From: Peribacillus frigoritolerans_B
GTDB taxonomy: Bacteria > Bacillota > Bacilli > Bacillales > DSM-1321
Direction: 5' to 3'
DNA: 64,000 bases
Assembly (NCBI RefSeq): GCF_044762665.1
Contig: NZ_JBIWES010000002.1
Location: 551,439-615,438 of the forward strand
Shown here in pieces: positions 35,093 through 44,170 of this stretch. Position 1 is the stretch's first letter. Each line of letters starts with the position of its first letter. Both the position numbers and the translations under genes were made by a program. The notes under the pieces were generated by a model. It was not told the DNA's origin. It saw only the letters and a list, made by a program, of their open reading frames with translations, and ran no database searches.

Positions 35093-35212
35093 ATGAAAAA
35101 GTATCTTTATAATTTAGTTGCTCTGGCAGGTCTATTTATGACTGTGGCTACATTTACTACGAGTTGTTTTTTAGGTTTATATGAGCCAAATTTACCTGAA
35201 GAGGAAGAGTAA
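35093..35212 (+). CDS. agrD: AgrD-like cyclic thiolactone autoinducer precursor
   Basis: A 39-residue peptide, too short for most gene finders. The amphipathic leader MKKYLYNLVALAGLFMTVA is followed by TFTTSCFLGL and the acidic tail YEPNLPEEEE. Cys25 with four more residues (CFLGL) fits the five-member thiolactone ring of AgrD peptides, and YEPxxP after the ring matches the Listeria AgrD cleavage site (CFMFV then YEPKSP). The ring is therefore predicted between Cys25 and Leu29, with an exocyclic tail of unknown length. AAAGGGGGTAAG precedes the ATG. Confidence 0.9.
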   Translation: MKKYLYNLVALAGLFMTVATFTTSCFLGLYEPNLPEEEE

Positions 35213-35399
35213 ATACTGAGGTAAGGTTATTCACAGTGTTATTTTTTATTGGTTCCTGTGCAAAGGAACGGTGTATTTGTAATTCGTAGTAAAAGAGATC
35301 TACATCTATTTAAAATTGGTATTATCCTCTACAGGTAGACAGAGTAAAAAGAGAGCATGATAAAATGTTCTTAACAGTCTATCTGGGAGAGATTTTTCT

Positions 35400-35955
35400 A
35401 TGGAAAAAAAGGGGAAAACCTTTCAAAGTATACAGAAGAATTAAAGCGAGAAGTTGTTCGTCTGAAGTTGGAGGAAAGCTGGTCATATTGTCTTCTTTGT
35501 GAGCGATTTGGTATCAAAAGTGATACACAAATATCGAATTGGTAAAGAAAGTGCAAAAAAATGAGCCTTTAGAAGACAACGTGGTGTATGTAACCGTAAG
35601 AATTTCTCTAGTGTTGAAGAAGAAAATGCTTATCTGAAAGCGCAGGTGGACTATTTAAAAAACGCAATCCAAATCTACATGGGAAGGAATGGTCCTGAAA
35701 GCCGAAAGGTTTCAAATGATCGATGGATTGAGGAAAAAACCCACTTGCGTGGCTTTAAAAATCGGGAAGTTTCAAGATCTGGTTACTACAAATGGCGGAA
35801 GGGCCAGTCTAGACGGTCTCTGAGACTTGAAAAAATTTTTTTGATAAAAGAACATATATTAGCCATTCATAAGAGACATTTACTATGGATATAAACGGAT
35901 TACTCGAGCCTTATTCAGAGAGGGAATCGTTGTCAATCATAAGCGTGATAGACGA
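35400..35955 (+). pseudogene. Decayed IS3-family element (OrfA and OrfB remnants)
   Basis: Frameshifted translation gives YTEELKREVVRLKLEESWSY and CERFGIKSDTQISNW, then EEENAYLKAQVDYLKK (OrfA), then GYKRITRALFREGIVVNHKR (OrfB), broken by stops and shifts. No intact transposase can be made. It closes the island on the right and runs into an Rrf2-type fragment. Confidence 0.85.
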
Positions 35956-35976
35956 TTGATGAGAGAATATGTGCAA

Positions 35977-36294
35977 ATTAGTGTCTCCCAATATCTCGAA
36001 CAAATTCTATTACATTTGAAAAGTCACGGATATGTAAAAAGTAAAAGGGGAGTCCGCGGAGGGCATATCTTAAAGGAGTTGCCTAATAAAATTATCATTG
36101 GAAACGTAATTCGGGACTTAGAAGGACCGCTTGCCCCTATGAGTTGTGTAAGCATTACAGCATATGAATATTGTCCCCTTGAAGATAATAACTGTTTATT
36201 GAAACCTCTTTGGGCACTGATTAGAGATCAAGTGGCAGAACTGCTGGATAATACCACTTTGAAAGATCTTTTGGAAGGAAACTTGTATAAATAG
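35977..36294 (+). pseudogene. N-terminally truncated Rrf2 family regulator
   Basis: About 105 residues match the middle and end of Rrf2 regulators: SQYLEQILLHLKSHGYVKSKRGVRGG (end of the winged helix), IIIGNVIRDLEGPLAPMSCV and LWALIRDQVAELLDNTTLKDLL. The first half of the DNA-binding domain is missing, and the frame is continuous with the IS3 remnant. The family's cysteine cluster area reads SCVSITAYEYCPLEDNNC, as in cluster-binding members. Probably not functional. Confidence 0.75.
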
Positions 36295-36370
36295 TAACCG
36301 ATTTCAAAAAAATTATATAAAAAAATTAACTTGATATGGTAAAAGCGTTAAAGAAGTACAACAATGGATA

Positions 36371-36414
36371 AGGAGAGAAGAAACTGGCAGACCCAGCCGC
36401 GTTTCTTCTCTCCT
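36371..36414. terminator. Strong hairpin between the Rrf2 fragment and putR
   Basis: AGGAGAGAAGAAAC / GTTTCTTCTCTCCT, 14-base perfect stem, 16-base loop, in a convergent intergenic region. Confidence 0.7.
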
Positions 36415-36437
36415 TCGCTTATTTGAATCACCCGTAC

Positions 36438-37658
36438 TCAAGATCTCTGCTTAATAAGCTGTAAATCGATGTATAGCTGCATTCTCGAATGAAAGTCATC
36501 AAAATCGATTGAGGTGAGATCGGTTATTTGATTCAATCTATATTTCAATGTGTTGGTATGAATGTATAGCTGTTCAGATGTCGGTTTGATCCGGCAATTG
36601 TTCAAGAGATATATTTCCAGTGTTTGAAGGAGTTTGGTTTGGCTTTCCAGGTCCTTCTTTTGAAGAATCTCTAAATCCGTATTGATATAATTCGTTTTAG
36701 CATGATGGTTGGAGATCATTTCGAGGTAACGGAAAATCCCAAGCTTGCTATATTGGAAGGGAAGCTGTTCAGGTTCACCGATGAACTTGGCTGCGTTGAT
36801 CACTTCCAGGGCTTCGAGATAGGATTTTCTTAATTGAAGAATCGAAGAGTACTCATTTCCGATTCCCGGGAATACCTTTTTGTCAGTGAATTGGGAAAGA
36901 ACGGTGTTCGTTAAATCATTGGCGCTATCGGTAAGCAGGTCTTTCCCTTTTCCGTTGCTGCCAATCAGGACGATGATCTTCAATTGGTTTGTGAATACAT
37001 GGGTAAAATGATTCAACGCATTGGCGAATAGACTGACTGTATCCGCTAATTCATCGAAATGTTCCGCATCGGATTGAGCGATGGTAAAGACATTGACAAG
37101 GAAAGTTTCCGGAATGAGAAGACTCATATTGGCGGCTTCCCATTTTATTTGGTTTTCCGTTTGATAGACTTCGTCAATGACCTTTTGATAAAACTCATTT
37201 TTTTCTTCATCTTTTTTCATGTTTATCTGTTTTTTCTGATAAAGGAGCTTGCCGATATGATGGGAAACCTCGTGTAAAAATTCCAGATCGGAATCTGTCA
37301 TCATTTCCGTTTCTTGGACCCAAATGAACCCGAAGACCTGTCCTTTGTGAACGGCGCTCACAACGACCCTTTGATTTAACCCTATTTCCTCGATTTGTTT
37401 CACCCTAAATGGATGCTCCACGGTTTTAAGCTGTTCGACAATGCCCTCATCCATGAATTTTTCCAGAATTGGAATCGGCCAATGCTTTGTGAAGATGGTT
37501 TGCCGATTGGCTTGGTCGAAGTGTTCGATATAATAAGAACTGTATGCCAGCAATAAAAATTGGTCATTTTCGATGACGACTGGTTTTTTTAAATAAGTGC
37601 TGACCATATCCGTTATATCGTTGATGTTTGTGAGTGTCAGGATTTTTTCTAATGACAT
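36438..37658 (-). CDS. putR: PucR-type proline-responsive regulator PutR
   Basis: A 406-residue regulator. It starts at ATG 37658 behind AGGGGGCC; an ATG twelve codons upstream lacks a site. The N-terminal half is a GAF-like sensor region, and the C-terminal PucR helix-turn-helix (LLQTLEIYLLNN then LYIHTNTLKYRLNQITDLT) binds DNA. It is the last gene of a putB-putC-putP-putR order identical to B. subtilis, where PutR activates putBCP in response to proline. That arrangement is the main basis for the name. Confidence 0.85.
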   Translation of the reverse strand: MSLEKILTLTNINDITDMVSTYLKKPVVIENDQFLLLAYSSYYIEHFDQANRQTIFTKHWPIPILEKFMDEGIVEQLKTVEHPFRVKQIEEIGLNQRVVVSAVHKGQVFGFIWVQETEMMTDSDLEFLHEVSHHIGKLLYQKKQINMKKDEEKNEFYQKVIDEVYQTENQIKWEAANMSLLIPETFLVNVFTIAQSDAEHFDELADTVSLFANALNHFTHVFTNQLKIIVLIGSNGKGKDLLTDSANDLTNTVLSQFTDKKVFPGIGNEYSSILQLRKSYLEALEVINAAKFIGEPEQLPFQYSKLGIFRYLEMISNHHAKTNYINTDLEILQKKDLESQTKLLQTLEIYLLNNCRIKPTSEQLYIHTNTLKYRLNQITDLTSIDFDDFHSRMQLYIDLQLIKQRS

Positions 37659-37745
37659 ATATGGCCCCCTGTAGTTTTTTGAAGTGTATGACAACTTAGT
37701 TTAATAATACTTTTAAACTAATGATGTGTATAGGGGCAAGAACAA

Positions 37746-37782
37746 AGAAGGAACGGTATATGAATAAATACCGTTCCTTTTA
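37746..37782 (-). terminator. Terminator after putP
   Basis: AAGGAACGGTAT / ATACCGTTCCTT stem; on the minus strand it is followed by CTTTGTT. It lies between putP and putR. Confidence 0.7.
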
Positions 37783-37788
37783 GGGGTT

Positions 37789-39258
37789 TTATTTTTGTTT
37801 TAAAGTTTTTTCGAATTCTTCGAATTTCACTTCTACTTCTTTTGATGGTTTCGCTGTTAGAAGACTGACCAGGATGATGGCAATCAAGCTTGCGCCAAAA
37901 CCAGGAATCATTTCATACATCATATCGGATAATCCTGCCATCGACCAGAAAATTACAGTAGCGGCACCAACGATCATCCCTGCTAAAGCGCCCCATCTTG
38001 TCATTCGTTTCCAGCAGAGGCTCAGTATGACCAATGGACCGAATGAGGATCCGAATCCAGCCCAAGCATACCCGACAAGTCCAAGGATCGTGTCATTCTG
38101 TTCCCAAGAGAGAATGAGCGCTATGACGGATATGGTCAGTACGGAAAGTCTGCCCAGGAAAACAAGCTCTTTATCTGAAGCGGAACGACGGAAGAAAGTT
38201 TTGTACATATCCTCCGTTAAAGAGCTGGCCGTAACCAAAAGCTGCGAAGAAATCGTGCTCATGATGGCTGCCAGTATTGCGGAAATCAAGAAACCGGTGA
38301 TAAGCGGGTGGAATAGGATTTCCCCTAACTCTATGAAAATGGTTTCAGGATCAGCTAACTTGAGTCCGTTCTGGTGATAATACGTGATTCCGATGAATCC
38401 AGTCAGCATGGCACCGATACTGGAGAAAATCATCCAGCCCATCCCGATAGTACGGGCTTTCTTGATTTCTTTAATAGAACTGATCGCCATAAAGCGGACA
38501 ATGATATGTGGCTGTCCGAAGTAACCCAGTCCCCAAGCAAACAATGAGATGATTCCTAAAAAGCTCGTCCCCGTGAAAATATTCAACAGAGCTGGATCAA
38601 TGGAACGTGGTGTATCTATGGAAGGACCGAAACCGCCAACATGGAAAATGGTGACGATCGGTACAAGAACCAAAGCGACAACCATGATGATCCCTTGAAC
38701 AAAGTCTGTCCAGCTTACTGCCAGGAATCCGCCGAATAAAGTATAGGCAACGGTGACGCCTGTCAAGATCCATAGGCCTGTATGGTAATCAAGGCCGAAT
38801 GTACTTTGGAATAAGACTCCGCCGGATACCATTCCGGAAGAAACGTAAAAGGTAAAGAATACGAGAATAACCAAAGCCGAAATGAGCCTTAAGATCTGTG
38901 AGCCCTCGCCAAAACGATTTTCCAGGAAAGCGGGTATCGTAATCGAGTTATTGGCGACTTCCGTATAGGTCCTCAATCTAGGTGCAACATACAGCCAGTT
39001 CGCATAGGCTCCTAATGTGAGACCGATTACAATCCAGATTGAACTTAGTCCTGTTGCGAACATGGCACCAGGCATACCCATTAAAAGCCAACCGCTCATA
39101 TCCGCGGCACCGGCGCTTAATGCAGTGACAGCAGGCCCAAGACCCCGGTCGCCCAGCATATAATCATTTAAATTGGAAGTCCTTTTGTAAGCGAAGTAAC
39201 CGATGAGAAGCATGCCAGCCATATAAATGCTGATCGAAATTATTAATGCGTAATCCAT
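37789..39258 (-). CDS. putP: Sodium/proline symporter PutP
   Basis: A 489-residue sodium:solute symporter (SSF family) with about thirteen membrane segments. Motifs: YFAYKRTSNLNDYMLGDRGLGPAVTALSAGAADMSGWLLMG at the N-terminus, GFLAVSWTDFVQG, GWGLGYFGQPHIIVRFMA-type segment (FAWGLGYFGQPHIIVRFMAI) and AGFGSSFGPLVILSLCWKRMTRWGALAGM. These are typical of PutP/OpuE. Imports proline as carbon and nitrogen source for PutB and PutC, encoded upstream. Confidence 0.95.
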   Translation of the reverse strand: MDYALIISISIYMAGMLLIGYFAYKRTSNLNDYMLGDRGLGPAVTALSAGAADMSGWLLMGMPGAMFATGLSSIWIVIGLTLGAYANWLYVAPRLRTYTEVANNSITIPAFLENRFGEGSQILRLISALVILVFFTFYVSSGMVSGGVLFQSTFGLDYHTGLWILTGVTVAYTLFGGFLAVSWTDFVQGIIMVVALVLVPIVTIFHVGGFGPSIDTPRSIDPALLNIFTGTSFLGIISLFAWGLGYFGQPHIIVRFMAISSIKEIKKARTIGMGWMIFSSIGAMLTGFIGITYYHQNGLKLADPETIFIELGEILFHPLITGFLISAILAAIMSTISSQLLVTASSLTEDMYKTFFRRSASDKELVFLGRLSVLTISVIALILSWEQNDTILGLVGYAWAGFGSSFGPLVILSLCWKRMTRWGALAGMIVGAATVIFWSMAGLSDMMYEMIPGFGASLIAIILVSLLTAKPSKEVEVKFEEFEKTLKQK

Positions 39259-39342
39259 AAAAGACTCCCTTCAGGTTGAAATTTATAATTTTTTGTTTTA
39301 AAAGAGGAAGCAACCTATTTGTCACTTCCTCCATTTAACCTC

Positions 39343-39385
39343 ATTTTGGTTTCCGTATCCAGAATGGAAGATACGAAAACCAAAG
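39343..39385 (-). terminator. Hairpin between putC and putP
   Basis: TTTGGTTTCCGTATC / GATACGAAAACCAAA stem after the putC stop codon, with no strong T-run on the minus strand. It may set relative putC and putP levels. Confidence 0.5.
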
Positions 39386-39407
39386 GGGTTTCAAATCATT
39401 TTCATTA

Positions 39408-40949
39408 TCAGAACGTTTCGGATGTTGTTTTGGCTTGCATATGAAGCTGCAAGTAGTCCGGTCCGCCTGCCTTGGAATCAGTTCCTGACATGTTGAACCC
39501 GCCGAATGGCTGATAACCTACGATAGCACCGGTACAGCCGCGGTTGAAATACAAGTTCCCCACATGGAATTCTTCGCGTGCTTTTTCCATGTTAAGGCGA
39601 TTTGTCGTAATGACAGCACCAGTCAAACCATATTCAGTGTTATTGGCAATCTCAAGAGCTTCGTTAAAGTCCTTCGCTTTTGTGAAGGCAACGACTGGTC
39701 CGAAGATTTCTTCTTGCATCAAGCGGGCTTGCGGAGCGACATCAGCAACGATTGTCGGTTGAACGAAGTAGCCTTTAGAGCTATCTCCTTCTCCTCCAGT
39801 CAGAATGCGTCCTTCTTGGTTCCCGATTTCAATATAGCTCATGATTTTGTCAAAAGCCGCTTGATCGATAACCGGTCCCATGAAATGATTTTCTACAGGA
39901 TTACCAACTGTAAGTTGTTTTGTTAATTCAACAGCGCGATCTAAAACTTGATCGTATACATCTTCAACGATGACAGCACGGGAACAAGCAGAACATTTTT
40001 GTCCCGAGAAGCCAAATGCAGATTTCACGATCGATTGAGCAGCCAATTCAAGATCTGCCTCTTTGTCGACGACGATTGTATCTTTTCCGCCCATTTCAGC
40101 GATGACACGCTTCAGCCAAATTTGTCCTTCGTTCACTTCTGAAGCACGTTTGTAAATGCGCAGACCTACATCACGTGAACCTGTGAAGGAAATGAAACGT
40201 GTTTTTGGATGATCGACCAGGTAGTCGCCCACTTCGGCTCCGCTTCCCGGAACGAAATTCAACACACCTGCCGGAAGGCCGGCTTCAAGCATAACTTCAA
40301 CGAATTTAGCGGCAACGATAGGAGTAGTCGAAGCTGGTTTCAACAGGATTGTGTTACCAGTAACGATAGCGGCAACAGCTGTACCTGCCATGATCGCAAA
40401 TGGGAAGTTCCAAGGAGAAATGATGATGCCAACCCCTAATGGAATGTAATCATAGCGGTTAAATTCTCCCGGACGGCTTTGAACAGGTACACCATCTTTA
40501 AGTGTCAGCATTTGACGGGCATAGAATTCAAGGAAATCGATCGCTTCCGCTGTATCAGCATCAGCCTCATTCCAAGGTTTTCCCGCTTCTTTCGTCAATA
40601 ACGCAGAGAATTCATGCTTGCGTCTGCGAATGATGGCAGCCGCTTTGAACAAAACGTCAGCGCGGATTTCCGGCTTCACTTTTTTCCAGCTTTCAAAAGC
40701 TGTAACAGCTTCCTGCATGGCTTTTTCAGCTAGATCCCTATTCGCTTTAGATACTCGGCCGATGACCTCTTGCTTATCTGCAGGGTTATATGAAACGATT
40801 TTCTCATCAGTCGTCACTTTCTCTGCCCCGATATAAAGAGGGTAGTCTTGCCCTAAGTAGCCCTCAACGGTTTGAAGTGCTTCCTGATATGCTTTTTTGT
40901 TTTCCTCGTTTGTAAAATCAACAAATGGTTCGTGTTTATATGAAATCAT
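39408..40949 (-). CDS. putC: L-glutamate gamma-semialdehyde (P5C) dehydrogenase PutC
   Basis: A 513-residue aldehyde dehydrogenase that oxidises P5C/glutamate semialdehyde to glutamate with NAD. Motifs: PLGVGIIISPWNFPFAIMAG, GNTILLKPASTTP, FTGSRDVG, AEMGGKDTIVVDK with the catalytic-base Glu, and FSGQKCSACSRAV with the nucleophile Cys. It resembles RocA, but its place between putB and putP supports putC. Full family length. Confidence 0.94.
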   Translation of the reverse strand: MISYKHEPFVDFTNEENKKAYQEALQTVEGYLGQDYPLYIGAEKVTTDEKIVSYNPADKQEVIGRVSKANRDLAEKAMQEAVTAFESWKKVKPEIRADVLFKAAAIIRRRKHEFSALLTKEAGKPWNEADADTAEAIDFLEFYARQMLTLKDGVPVQSRPGEFNRYDYIPLGVGIIISPWNFPFAIMAGTAVAAIVTGNTILLKPASTTPIVAAKFVEVMLEAGLPAGVLNFVPGSGAEVGDYLVDHPKTRFISFTGSRDVGLRIYKRASEVNEGQIWLKRVIAEMGGKDTIVVDKEADLELAAQSIVKSAFGFSGQKCSACSRAVIVEDVYDQVLDRAVELTKQLTVGNPVENHFMGPVIDQAAFDKIMSYIEIGNQEGRILTGGEGDSSKGYFVQPTIVADVAPQARLMQEEIFGPVVAFTKAKDFNEALEIANNTEYGLTGAVITTNRLNMEKAREEFHVGNLYFNRGCTGAIVGYQPFGGFNMSGTDSKAGGPDYLQLHMQAKTTSETF

Positions 40950-41006
40950 TGATAATCACACCTTTTAATAGATTTTTTGTAGCAATTAATAATGTTGAAT
41001 GTATAT

Positions 41007-41924
41007 TTAGCTTCTGACCATCCCTTTGAAGGCAAAGGCAATATTGGATGGCCTTTCTGCAAGCCTTCTCATGAAGTATCCATACCAATCCAGACCGTAT
41101 GGTACATAGACGCGCATTTTGTAACCTTGCTTGACCAATTCGTATTGAGTTTTGTTCCTCATGCCATAAAGCATTTGGAATTCGAATTGTGTATTAGGGA
41201 TGTCAAACTTCTTGGCCAGTTCTTTTGTATATTCGATGATTTTATCATCATGTGAGGCGATGGCCGTATAATTTCCGTTAAGAAGACTTTGCTTAATCAA
41301 CTTTTTATAGTTTTCGTCTACATCATTCTTTTCGGGAAAAGCCACCTCGGCGGATTCCTTGTAGGCACCCTTTACGAGACGCAGGAATGGCTTATATTGG
41401 CCAAGGTCCTCCAAATCTTTCTCTGTGCGGAATAAATATGCTTGTAGAACAGTACTTATGCAGCTGTATTTTTCTTTGAACTGTCTAAAGATGTCGATTG
41501 TTGCCTGACAGCGGACTTCATCTTCCATATCGATCGTGACCATGACTTTATGTTTTTCGGCTGTATCAAGAATTTTCCTCATATTCTCAATCACGAGTTT
41601 ATGATCGATATCAAGTCCCAAAGAAGTCATTTTCAGGGAAACCTGTGAATCAAGTTTTTCCCTGCTGATCATTTCGATGGTTTCGATGCATTCTGCCGTC
41701 CGTTCCTGAGTCACTTCCTTGGAATCAACGAATTCCCCAAGATGGTCGACTGTAACCGACAAGCCGCTATTATTAAGTTGTTTAATGAATTTAATGGAAC
41801 TTTGGAAATCAGTTCCCCCAATGATCTTTCCAGCAGCAAAATTTCCTCCGCTTTTTTTAGCAATATTATTAAGCAGGTTATTCTTAGATAAAAATAAGAA
41901 AAAGTCCCTTGTAATGGCTTCCAT
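41007..41924 (-). CDS. putB: Proline dehydrogenase PutB
   Basis: A 305-residue FAD-dependent enzyme (TIM-barrel, monofunctional type) that oxidises proline to P5C. Motifs: KIIGGTDFQSSIKFIKQLNNSG, VSLKMTSLGLD, VTIDMEDEV, LRLVKGAYKES, and the C-terminal YVPYGLDWYGYFMRRLAERP that contacts proline. ATG start behind TAGGGGGTG. First gene of the put operon. Confidence 0.95.
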   Translation of the reverse strand: MEAITRDFFLFLSKNNLLNNIAKKSGGNFAAGKIIGGTDFQSSIKFIKQLNNSGLSVTVDHLGEFVDSKEVTQERTAECIETIEMISREKLDSQVSLKMTSLGLDIDHKLVIENMRKILDTAEKHKVMVTIDMEDEVRCQATIDIFRQFKEKYSCISTVLQAYLFRTEKDLEDLGQYKPFLRLVKGAYKESAEVAFPEKNDVDENYKKLIKQSLLNGNYTAIASHDDKIIEYTKELAKKFDIPNTQFEFQMLYGMRNKTQYELVKQGYKMRVYVPYGLDWYGYFMRRLAERPSNIAFAFKGMVRS

Positions 41925-42333
41925 ATAAAGCGCACCCCCTAAGAAGATGTATTTCTTAAATTAAGCTTAAGGTTTTTCGACAATATTCTCAATGTTCTTA
42001 AAAAACAATAATTCTGTCATTTGTTTGTCGGTTTTGGACAAATGAAAAGGTTTACATTTCTCCTTGAATGTTCAGATGAAACGAAGGTTTATCTTTTGAC
42101 TTAAAGAGAAACGCTAGAGGTAAAGCCTTTATTAGTGAGCGATGTTGGTGTAGGCCTTCAATGAATGCGTTTAAAAGTGGCAGCTCGACCATAATCATCC
42201 AATGCGTTATAATGAACCTTATTTAAAAGAATCGGTCAATGTTCGAAGAAAAAACGATAAATGAAGCTTTCAGACGTAAAATCGGTGGAAAACCGTAAAA
42301 ATAAGTGCATCGGCAAGCCGGGGAGGATAAGGA
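41925..42333. other. putB upstream region
   Basis: A 409-base region between divergent genes with no gene. It holds an inverted repeat CATTTGT...ACAAATG (42018-42044) that may be a PutR operator, and an adjoining cre-like TGAAAAGGTTTACA (42043-42056) with one mismatch in the CG core. Both roles are inferred. Confidence 0.45.
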
Positions 42334-42498
42334 ATGGATGCTGTACTTGAAGAACTTAGAGAAACATCGGGATTGATAATAGGATTAATAATGGCCCTGG
42401 TAATTATGGGGCTGATCGGTTATGCCCTTACGAATGTACATGAATCCATCGTGTCACCTGTGGTTCAGTTCATAAAGAAAATGGTCGGTCGAAAATAG
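42334..42498 (+). CDS. Small single-helix membrane protein (54 aa)
   Basis: It begins MDAVLEELRETSG, has one membrane helix (LIIGLIMALVIMGLIGYAL) and ends basic (FIKKMVGRK). GGGGAGGATAAGG gives a strong site for ATG 42334. Family unknown. It is monocistronic, with a terminator at 42623. Confidence 0.7.
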   Translation: MDAVLEELRETSGLIIGLIMALVIMGLIGYALTNVHESIVSPVVQFIKKMVGRK

Positions 42499-42622
42499 CT
42501 CAAGCGGAATACATAACCTTTTGTCCCTAATCGATAACTAACCCTTGTTTAAAGAAATCCCAGCAGGGTTTGTCTAAAAGGGACAAAAGAACCCCAAGAA
42601 ATACATATCAGCTAAGAATGAA

Positions 42623-42660
42623 GAAAATCCCCCGCTCCTAATGGAAGTGGGGGATTTTAA
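42623..42660 (+). terminator. Rho-independent terminator
   Basis: AAAATCCCCC / GGGGGATTTT stem. It is downstream of the 54-residue protein gene. Confidence 0.7.
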
Positions 42661-42900
42661 TTCAGGGGGTGTTGTTGAATCTCATATGAACTTTTTCACG
42701 AGAAATTTGAAAAGCTGGGACCGGTCAAATGAGGTATTTTGTTTGAAAGTAATTGACTTCAAAGTGGAGACGCCCTGGGAAGTTAAGGACATGCCTTTAT
42801 TCCCGAAAGGAAAGCTTGGATTTTGGGAGCATGGATAAGGAGAGTATGAACAAGAATTGAATAATACATTTAGCCCCGGCCATAAGCTAGGGCCATTTTT

Positions 42901-43131
42901 TTACAAATCAAAGTAGTCATCTGCCTTTGCGCCTGCATCTATACTTCGAACCGCCTTCATGATTTTCTTTAAAACCCCGGCTGACGGCACATACTTGGGA
43001 TCGCTGCAAACTCTGCTTATCGTATTTCGTGAGATTCCTGATGTACTTACAAACTCCTCTTGTGTATATCCGTGCTTATCGATAAATTTTCCGACCTTGC
43101 TTCGCGGCTTTCTCTTCCCGAATCTAAACAT
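42901..43131 (-). CDS. Small XRE-type helix-turn-helix protein (76 aa)
   Basis: The segment KVGKFIDKHGYTQEEFVSTSGISRNTISRVCSD is a classic lambda-repressor-like helix-turn-helix, followed by VLKKIMKAVRSID. The N-terminus is very basic (MFRFGKRKPRSK). ATG 43131 follows AGGAGGTTATCAAA. A DNA-binding regulator with unknown target. Confidence 0.85.
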   Translation of the reverse strand: MFRFGKRKPRSKVGKFIDKHGYTQEEFVSTSGISRNTISRVCSDPKYVPSAGVLKKIMKAVRSIDAGAKADDYFDL

Positions 43132-43343
43132 TTTGATAACCTCCTAGAATGATTTACTAGTAGTCTCGTCCAGCTTTCACAAAAATATACACATAGTTTC
43201 GCAAATGTTTGGGATACAAAATTGAAAAGCGGTTCCCGGGTTGATTGTAGGATGGAGCTCCAGTCTCTTTGAATTTATTTCCATTTAAATTATAATAATA
43301 GATGTAAGGAATGGTTAAGTCATATGTAACATAGGAGGAAATC

Positions 43344-43739
43344 ATGGGAAGAATAGTTCATTTTGAAATTCATGTGAATGACATGGAACGGGCAAAGACG
43401 TTTTATGGAGAGGTATTCGGATGGTCATTTCAAGACTGGAGTGATTATGCAGGAATGCCTTACTTTGGAGCGGTAACTGGCGATGAGAATGAACCTGGGA
43501 TCGATGGCGCTTTGATGCAGCGCCATAGTGCTCCGCCGGAAACACACCAGGCGTTAAATGCATTTGCTTGTACCATGGGCGTGGAAAATTACGATTTAAC
43601 GGAAGCTAAAATTATTGAGAATGGCGGCAAGGTCGCAATGCCCAAATTCGCCCTGCCTGGAATGGCTTGGCAAGGATACTATATTGATACCGAAGGCAAT
43701 ACTTTTGGAATTCATCAACTAGATGTGAATGCAAAATAG
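43344..43739 (+). CDS. VOC family protein (glyoxalase/dioxygenase fold)
   Basis: A 131-residue single-domain vicinal oxygen chelate protein: GRIVHFEIHVNDMERAKTFYGEVFGWSFQDW at the start and GYYIDTEGNTFGIHQ near the end give the paired beta-alpha-beta-beta-beta modules with metal-type His and Glu positions. The substrate is unknown. AGGAGGAAATC precedes the ATG. The MmcQ-like gene follows after 24 bases. Confidence 0.88.
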   Translation: MGRIVHFEIHVNDMERAKTFYGEVFGWSFQDWSDYAGMPYFGAVTGDENEPGIDGALMQRHSAPPETHQALNAFACTMGVENYDLTEAKIIENGGKVAMPKFALPGMAWQGYYIDTEGNTFGIHQLDVNAK

Positions 43740-43763
43740 AGTTGATAATAGGTGAATTAAAAC

Positions 43764-44135
43764 ATGAAATCACAAGACACGGAAGCCATGCTTGATCATG
43801 TACGCAATATCTGCCTTGCACTGCCAGAAGCTGTTGAACATATTGATGGTTTCGGTCACAATACTTTTAAGATCAATGGAAAATCCTTCGTGATTTCTGG
43901 TGAAAGCGAGAAAGGATTCAGCGTGTCGTTCAAGTCAGATCGAGAAACTCAAGAATTATTGCTACAGAAAGAGAAATATTTCAAAACCCCATATATAGGA
44001 CGTCACGGTTGGGTTTCCATTCAAAATCCGGATAGGGAAGACTGGGATGAATTGACCCATCTAATTCAAGAAGCCTATTTACGTGCGGCACCGAAGCGTA
44101 TGGTTAAGAAATGGAATGAGTCGAATAAAAAATGA
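43764..44135 (+). CDS. MmcQ/YjbR family protein
   Basis: A 123-residue protein of the CyaY-like MmcQ/YjbR fold (PF04237): VRNICLALPEAVEHIDGFGHNTFKING, VSFKSDRETQELLLQ, YFKTPYIGRHGWVSIQ and LIQEAYLRAAPKRMVKKW. Often annotated as DNA-binding, but biochemical function is mostly untested. It lies 24 bases after the VOC gene, so they are probably one operon. Confidence 0.9.
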   Translation: MKSQDTEAMLDHVRNICLALPEAVEHIDGFGHNTFKINGKSFVISGESEKGFSVSFKSDRETQELLLQKEKYFKTPYIGRHGWVSIQNPDREDWDELTHLIQEAYLRAAPKRMVKKWNESNKK

Positions 44136-44170
44136 AGAAAGGCGGACGATTTGCCTTTCTTCATTTTTTA
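44131..44170 (+). terminator. Terminator after the MmcQ-like gene
   Basis: AATGAAGAAAGGC / GCCTTTCTTCATT, 13-base perfect stem, then TTTTT. Confidence 0.88.

Noticed and set aside
42641..42838. 65-codon open frame (MEVGDFNSGG...)
   Set aside because: It begins inside a strong terminator stem, has no ribosome binding site and no recognised family.
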